DNA of 64,000 nucleotides from Toxonevra muliebris (lineage: Eukaryota; Arthropoda; Insecta; Diptera; Pallopteridae): assembly GCA_963691655.1 (NCBI GenBank), contig OY829326.1, forward strand, positions 116,843,388 through 116,907,387, in the 5' to 3' direction. A program made the translations under genes and the position numbers. The notes under the pieces are model-generated. The model made no database searches. It had not been told where the DNA came from and was given only the letters and a program-made list of their open reading frames with translations. Shown one piece after another: positions 58,390 through 64,000 of the stretch (within the stretch, counting starts at the first letter, position 1; each line of letters starts with the position of its first letter).

Positions 58390-59035
58390 ATGCGGAAAGC
58401 ACTTATCGTCGCCTGAGAATTGATTTGGAGTATGTGTGTACAAATTCATACACCTATACGTCAAATCAATTATCAGGCGACGTTATGTCAAATTTTCACA
58501 TCTAATAAAATTTCAAATCGACAGGAAGAAAAACTTAAAGCACGGAAAAAAAGATGCAATTATAGCTGCATATATGCGAACATATCGTGCCCGATGCATT
58601 GAATAAAAGAAAAATAATGCAACTACGATTTGGTGCAATTGCAAAATATTTTTGCATTCACAACAACAAATATATGCGATATGGAATAAAAATTTGCATT
58701 TGCAATGATGCAAGACCATTTGCAATTTATAGTGAATTGGGCTATAAATTTTTAAGTTTATAAAAGAATTGTTTTAATTTGAATTATTTACCTAGCATGT
58801 AGATTATATATCAAATCCCTATATATGGCTATACATATGTGAGCTTATGTACATGGCATTCAGTTGGCTTAACTGTTACACATCAAATATCTTGCGTGCC
58901 TTGCACACATCCATTGTTTTTCAATATGTTAACGAAATATTTATGAATAGAAATTAAGAAAAAAATTTCTAATATCGACGCGTCAAAAAAATGATTTTTT
59001 TCCGCAGTCAAACCACTGTGCGGCGTCTTGAACAA
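58390..59035. other. Non-coding stretch rich in TGCAATT / ATTTGCA motifs
   Basis: Between about 58550 and 58735 the words TGCAATT, ATTTGCAAT, TTTGCATT and GCATATATGC recur many times on both strands, giving many small dyads. I see no gene or element end. Confidence 0.4.
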
Positions 59036-59039
59036 AATG

Positions 59040-59520
59040 TCACTGTTGTCAATTAAAAATTCGAAGTCGCCAAGGATTTTGTTTATCTTGGATCAATACC
59101 AACAATAATGTCAGCCTTGAGATCAAGCGAAGAATAACTCTTGCTAACAGGTGTTACTACGGGCACAGTAGGCAATTGAGAAGCAGAGCCCTCTCTCGAC
59201 GTACGATAATAACGCGCTTCAAGTCCCTCATACTTCCTATTCTAATGTATGGCGCTAAGACGTGCACATTGACCACCAACGATGAGAGGCAGTTGGGAGC
59301 ATTCGAGAGGAACATACTTCGCAAGATCTATGGTCCAGTGTACGTGGATCACGTACCATGAGTTGTATGAGCTGTACGCCGACATTGACATAGTCAAGCG
59401 CATAAAAATCCAGCGGCTTCACTGGCTGGGTCATGTTGAGCGAATGAAAGAAAGTGCTCCGGCTTTAAGGGTGTTTTATTCGAGCCACGGAGGTAGAACG
59501 CGCAGAAGAGGAACGACCTA
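59040..59520 (+). mobile_element. RTE-like LINE, 3' part of RT pseudogene
   Basis: Frames on the plus strand give FEVAKDFVYLGSIPT, RQLRSRALSRRTIITRFKS, LILPILMYGAKTCTLTTNDE, RQLGAFERNILRKIYGPVYV and, after a frameshift near 59358, ELYELYADIDIVKRIKIQRL plus HWLGHVERMKESAPALRVF. The LGS, YG-ETW-like, ERxILRKI and RLxWxGHVxRM string is the C-terminal RT region of RTE/BovB-type and related LINEs. It stops near a GRTRRRG tail. Pseudogene. Confidence 0.8.
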
Positions 59521-59529
59521 ATATTTATC

Positions 59530-61410
59530 CTCATGTAAAATATGCCGCTTAAGTGAATGACCAGTTTTTTTAAAAATTAATGTACGTAGAATTGTAGGCA
59601 ATTCAATTTAGTTTATTTAAAATACATTTTTTCAACCACTTAAAGTTAATTAACTAGTTCAAATATAACTCGATTTGTATTTTTTGTATTTAACTGAATT
59701 ACTTACGTACTTTAATTTTAAAAAAATGATCGCTATCTGAAAAATCCAAACGGGTGAATTTAAAAATTTGTAAAAAAAAAAAAGTGCCAAATGGTCACTT
59801 TAGGCGCTAGGGAAGGCGGTTCAGTTGTATCAAAACTGGGTACACCATTCGGTTTAGCGGCTTTTTTTTACATAGGTATAGATATCTGAAAATCTTATAT
59901 AAGCAAGTTGAATGGTTTTTCCATACAAAATCGCAAACCTATTTTAAAATATCCTTTAAAATCACGCTTTTCGGAGTAGCGCATTCAGTTTTCGCAAATT
60001 TAAATTTTTTTTCTTTCATTTTAATTGGTTTTTAGCACCTTATTTTTATATTCTGCTGTCACAATGAAGATCTGAAATACTTTAGTAAAATGTATGGAGC
60101 AAATAAGCCATCTAATGTGTACCTGGAAAAGATCGCAGAATGAATGCTAGACCGTAGTTCCAGTTTTCTCAGGTTTGATTCCCAGGGAATAAATGATGTA
60201 AATATATATAGTAAAGGACATAAGTCTACATATAGTGCACCTGTTTTCAGTTCATGCCAGTTTTTAAAATTACTTAAATGACAACATAAAGGTAAATTCA
60301 CAAGCATAACAAAAAATTAATATGACAAAAGTCTTCATACAGTATTAATCTATCTAAGGACTAACTTTTTAGCATGATCAACAAAATTATATGCCTCTTT
60401 CAGTATTTCGTGGGTCCACCTTGGGCATCATGACCTGCTTGTAGTCAACGTGGCATTGAGGCAACTAAGTTTGCGGTCTCTTCATGAGCTATTACGCTAT
60501 TGAAGTAAATTTTTTTTTTTTTAATAAATAGTCATCCTTTATAAAACTGCAAAAACTGTTTAGAGAAACTGAACATTCGGAGGTGTATAGAGACTCTGTA
60601 TATACTCAGTTATTATGGTGATTTAATTTTTTCATCTTGATGTTAAGTAATTTTCGATTCTAGAAAGAAATAAAATAGAATTAGATTACGATAAGAATTT
60701 AGTTAAACTCAAGAATGAGCTTCAAATTTCTTACTGGGTTACTTGCCGAGAGCTACGATTCGTCTCGTTTTCGCTAAAATAACACAGAAGAATAAATTAA
60801 ACATTGCAGCTGGAATTGACGAATCAGCATTTTAACAATTCACACGTTCAAGTTGAAGTAGAAAGAAGTGAAAGAAAATATGCTATACCTACTGTTCATT
60901 ACAGTGGAAATAAGTGTATGAAAATATGTAGTACTCACTGTTGGTAATTTATTTTCCATTACTATTTTTTTAGTTATTATTTGCTAAGTATGCCAAATAT
61001 TTTCATTTTTTTTTTCGTGTGTTGTATCGAGTTTAAGCGATTTCAGATTACATATTTTAGTATCTTTTATTTTTTTTTTTTTTGTAGTTACCTACATAAA
61101 CTTTTTAGTTTATTTTAATTGAAAAATTTTACTCGATATTTAGTAGCGGAAGTTTGAATTGGAAATACAAAACACGAATGTAATTTTACTTTAAATTTAG
61201 GTCAAATACTTTTACTTATTTATAAAATATTTTTTGATTCCGGATTCTCATTTTATTTATCTTTTTCATTTGAATATTTAATAAATACAAAAAATGGAAC
61301 TAATGTGAATTGCATTTCAATTATTTACTAAAAATAATGATGAAAAATTTTTACTTCACTTCAAGGTTTTCAAAATGACGTAGTTTTCGAAATATTGCGT
61401 TTCTTGTAAA
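59530..61410. other. Non-coding stretch, 1.9 kb
   Basis: AT-rich with T runs (about 60510-60522, 61070-61083). No frame longer than about 80 codons and no inverted-repeat ends were noticed. Confidence 0.5.
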
Positions 61411-61415
61411 TGATA

Positions 61416-61624
61416 CCACCTTGATCAAAAAGTTTCCAGAATAACCATCGTGTGGCGCTCCCATCGTAGGAAGCACTGATGGACATACCGAAAACCGAAA
61501 ATAAAAAATGTTTCGAAGATTGGATCAAGCGCTGGCATAAGTGTGTTGCAGTCGATGGTTTAGATGAATAAACTTGTATTTTTAATTTTCTGAATAAATT
61601 CCGGGTACTTTTTGATCAAGGTAG
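61416..61624 (+). mobile_element. 209-bp mariner-derived MITE
   Basis: TA at 61414-61415 and 61625-61626 flanks CCACCTTGATCAAAAAGTTT (left) and, reversed, CTACCTTGATCAAAAAGTAC (right). Inside, the plus strand keeps only the last ~34 codons of the transposase: EALMDIPKTENKKCFEDWIK, RWHKCVAVDG and LDE with the stop. This is an extreme internal deletion of the same mariner as at 37.1 and 45.5 kb, here in the opposite orientation. The block YFEGDNID present in the larger copies is also missing. Confidence 0.92.
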
Positions 61625-61629
61625 TATTT

Positions 61630-62500
61630 TAAGGAATGCTTACATGAATATTTGATGGGATTGAATTCGCAATGGAGAAAAAGATTTAGCTGTTGACATT
61701 TTCACTTAAAACTTTAAATACCAAGTTCTTCAATTCAAATTTCGAAAACTGCAACTTCATGAAACTCTAGCACTTTCTCATTTCTAACTGAATTACTTGA
61801 TTTTTAGTGGATTAAAACTTATTTTGCTATCACAAAATTTGTAAATTTCAGTTCTTAATTTCATAAAATTTACTTATGCAAATCAAACTTTCCATCTTAT
61901 TCAACTACATTAAAGTATGTAAATATGTAAATCTCAATAAATAAATTTCAAATATACTTACATATTCCACATTTAATTTTCTCACGATTATTTTAGCTTT
62001 TTGACAAAGTAGCAAGAATTCACCTTTTATTATTTATGAATTAAAAGTTTCTTCCTAAAATCTTTTTTCGTTATTTCTTTTTTTTCGAAAAATTATTTCA
62101 AAGAAAACTTTAAATAATACATAAAATTGCAAAATTCGCGCACAATTTGTTTTAAGATTTTTCCATAAAGTTTTTAACTACGAGTATAATTTAAATAAAT
62201 TTCTTGCCCCTCAAAGCATTTTAATGGTTTCCTTGTTGGGAAGTTTTATGCATCGCAATAAAATTATAAAAAGAAAAGCTAAAGTATAGTGTAACTGCTA
62301 TAAATATGGGCTCTTTAAAAGTTTCAATTCACTGCATTGTTGGAGAAAACGCATAAATTGTAGCTAGATATATGCCTTCTATAAAGTTTCGCTCTCTGTT
62401 TATTTTTACTAATGAGAGACTGTTGTATGATTTTCATTAACCTTCAGAGTACCAGGGTGGCAACTATAGTGGCCAGCAATATAAAGTTTATAAACAAATC
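61630..62500. other. Non-coding stretch
   Basis: AT-rich. TTAACCTTCAGAGTACCAGG (62439-62458) resembles the TTAA-type ends elsewhere in the window (TTAACCTTAGAAAGG) but no partner was found. Confidence 0.4.
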
Positions 62501-62523
62501 ATGAACAGAAACAGAATTTCAAA

Positions 62524-63030
62524 TCCAATATGTCGGGCAAATTTTTCAAAATTATTCTAATTCGTCTGAAACTTGTTTTTCTGGAGTTTTTGGGGTCTCT
62601 TAAACCAAATCTGAAACTTTTTGTTAGATGGCTGAAAACTGCTATCACGAAATATGTCTGTAGAAGACCAACTATCAGGTTCTTCGTAATCCAAATCTGT
62701 TGTCCGCCATATTGATCCAATATTCTGAAATTCAGTTTACAGATTCGGATTCAACGGCCCCAAAAACTCCTGAAAAACAAATTTCAGACGAATTAGAATA
62801 ATTTTGCAACAATTTGTCCGCCATATTGGATCCGCCATTTTGAATTATGAAATCCAATGTACAAATTCGGATTCAGCGGCCCCAAAAACTACCGAAAAAC
62901 AAGTTTTAGATGAATTAGAAGATTTTTTCAAAAATTTGTCCGCCAATTCAATTTACAGATTTGGATTCAGCGACCCCAAAAGCCCCGAAAAACAAATTAC
63001 AGACAAATTAGAACATTTTTTCAGAAAGTC
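62524..63030. repeat. Satellite-like repeat: one inverted plus three direct units
   Basis: Direct units start near 62740, 62861 and 62956 with CAGATTCGGATTCARCG-type sequence, then CCCCAAAAACT, GAAAAACAA, AGACGAATTAGAA and TTTGTCCGCCATATTGG. The spacing is 121 and 95 bp. At 62524-62617 the same unit lies reversed (TCTAATTCGTCTGAAACTTG, TTTTTGGGGTCTC), so the array can fold into a large hairpin. The two long frames here are produced by the repeat. Confidence 0.78.
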
Positions 63031-63049
63031 GTTTATTTTACTGTAGCCG

Positions 63050-63880
63050 GCCGGCGTGGCCACTAAATATATTGACGATTGTATTTACCGCAGAGACTTC
63101 ATATTAATAAAAATTTTCACAAAAAAAAATTTTCTGTGGAAAATTGGCGGCCTTCTAAAGGTTAAGCATTGTCAAGATTTCCGTTTTCTTCTTTGGAAAA
63201 AATTGCCTAATCTTAAAAACATTTGCCAGAAGTTTTTTTTTAAGAAAAAGAATCAAACAACTTGTAATCCCCTAACTTTATTTGTCAAAATTACGTACTC
63301 ACTGAAATTTACTCTACATACACTGGTCATTTTCTCATAGTTAGGAAATCCAATCCCTGTTCCTATAAGTTAGTAATCTGATGCAATCAAGTAGTGGTTC
63401 GAGATCATGTTTGTGAATTCATGATATAATAAATCTGATTGCTTGCTTCTCGGGAGTCCCATCATCGAGAAAGAATTCTTTTATTGTTGGGTCAAAGCAG
63501 CTCATCTGGCATTCCTGCCACTTGGCAGGATATTGATTGACAGTATTTACCCAAAACATCATCTAAATAGAAGCATTCTATAAAAGCGAAGGCAATTTTT
63601 ATCGTGGGTCGTCATCAACTGAAATCAAGTTCTTTATCCGAGTTTTCATGTTCAGTGTAAGGATTGTTATGTGGTGAGATCCAATTCCGATACACTGTTA
63701 TTGTTAAAGATCAGAGGAGAAAACAAGGAAAATAGAAGAGACATTACCGCAAAGAAACCGTGTGCCAACTTGAAAAAGAACAATTTAAATATCGAATACA
63801 GTCTAACTCTGATGTTTATCAAGACAATTCTAAAGTAACGAAGGTGACAGTCAAGTTCAGACATACATTCTTTTTTTTTC
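63050..63880. other. Non-coding stretch, nothing recognisable
   Basis: GCCGGCCGGCGTGGCC near 63047-63060 is a short GC-rich dyad right after the satellite. The remainder has no gene-like or repeat signature I can support. Confidence 0.4.
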
Positions 63881-63883
63881 TTT

Positions 63884-64000
63884 TAACCCATTAAGGACGA
63901 GGTGAAACCAAAGTAGATAGATCAAGAAAGTAACTTGAGAAAAAAATTGTTTTTTAACCTGGCTCAGGAACGGCTCAGCGACAAGGTGTCATATGGCGCC
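63884..64000 (+). mobile_element. Possible TTAA-type element end, cut by window edge
   Basis: TTAACCCATTAAGGACGAGG (63884-63903) has the TTAA plus CCC form of the other piggyBac-like ends in the window, and GGCTCAGCGACAAGG-like sequence follows. The other end would lie beyond the window. Confidence 0.3.

Noticed and set aside
1..64000. CRISPR arrays, bacterial operons, rRNA or canonical tRNA genes
   Set aside because: No regularly spaced short repeats, no ribosome-binding-site gene clusters and no full cloverleaf was seen; only a tRNA-like SINE head.

Overview
The window is AT-rich eukaryotic DNA, almost certainly from an insect and most likely a higher fly. The basis is poly-CAG/CAA (opa-type) tracts, mariner and Tc1 remnants, several insect-type non-LTR retrotransposon clades, and a tRNA-derived short repeat that, from memory only, resembles one widespread in tephritid fruit flies. 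No bacterial operons, rRNA, canonical tRNA, CRISPR or virus is visible. Nearly every long open frame is either chance in AT-rich DNA or a mobile-element fragment.

Only one host gene piece is convincing: a first coding exon on the minus strand (7764 down to 6858). It starts at a good ATG, opens with a signal peptide, runs through Asn/His/Gln/Thr-rich low-complexity sequence, and stops at a strong splice donor in phase 1. I do not recognise the protein. Its leader carries an overlapping upstream frame that encodes polyglutamine. The rest of the gene would lie beyond the left edge. I do not see a second gene in the remaining ~56 kb, which reads as intron or intergenic DNA filled with old elements.

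Layout. 0-6 kb: a hammerhead-ribozyme motif at 155-205, a probable ~2.1 kb hAT-like element, an R1-like LINE tail and a dead Tc1-type transposase. 6-8.4 kb: the host exon and its CAG/CAA-rich leader. 8.7-15.3 kb: three LINE fragments and a SINE. 15.8-16.7 kb: a degenerate minisatellite. 18-24.4 kb: a dispersed repeat with a nested TIR element, a foldback, a hAT with a perfect 8-bp target duplication, and TTAA-type (piggyBac-like) ends. 28-33.4 kb: a decayed hammerhead copy, a half copy, and a CR1/jockey-like LINE. 36-37.9 kb: hAT-like ends and a mariner. 40-46.8 kb: LINE tails, a ~155-bp satellite, a complete 537-bp TTAA element and a second mariner. 50-53 kb: SINE, LINE, Tc1 and a 640-bp inverted-repeat element. 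55.9-64 kb: a second copy of the 18-kb repeat, a 204-bp TTAA MITE, an RTE-like LINE, a 209-bp mariner MITE and a mirrored satellite.

The most unusual signal is the hammerhead at 155-205: all core nucleotides, a 5-bp stem II, a 6-bp stem I and a minimal 3-bp stem III around an NUH cleavage site, with two related but decayed copies near 28.3 and 29.5 kb. This architecture is known from Penelope-like retroelements and other retroelement-borne hammerheads, but no matching element body is visible here.
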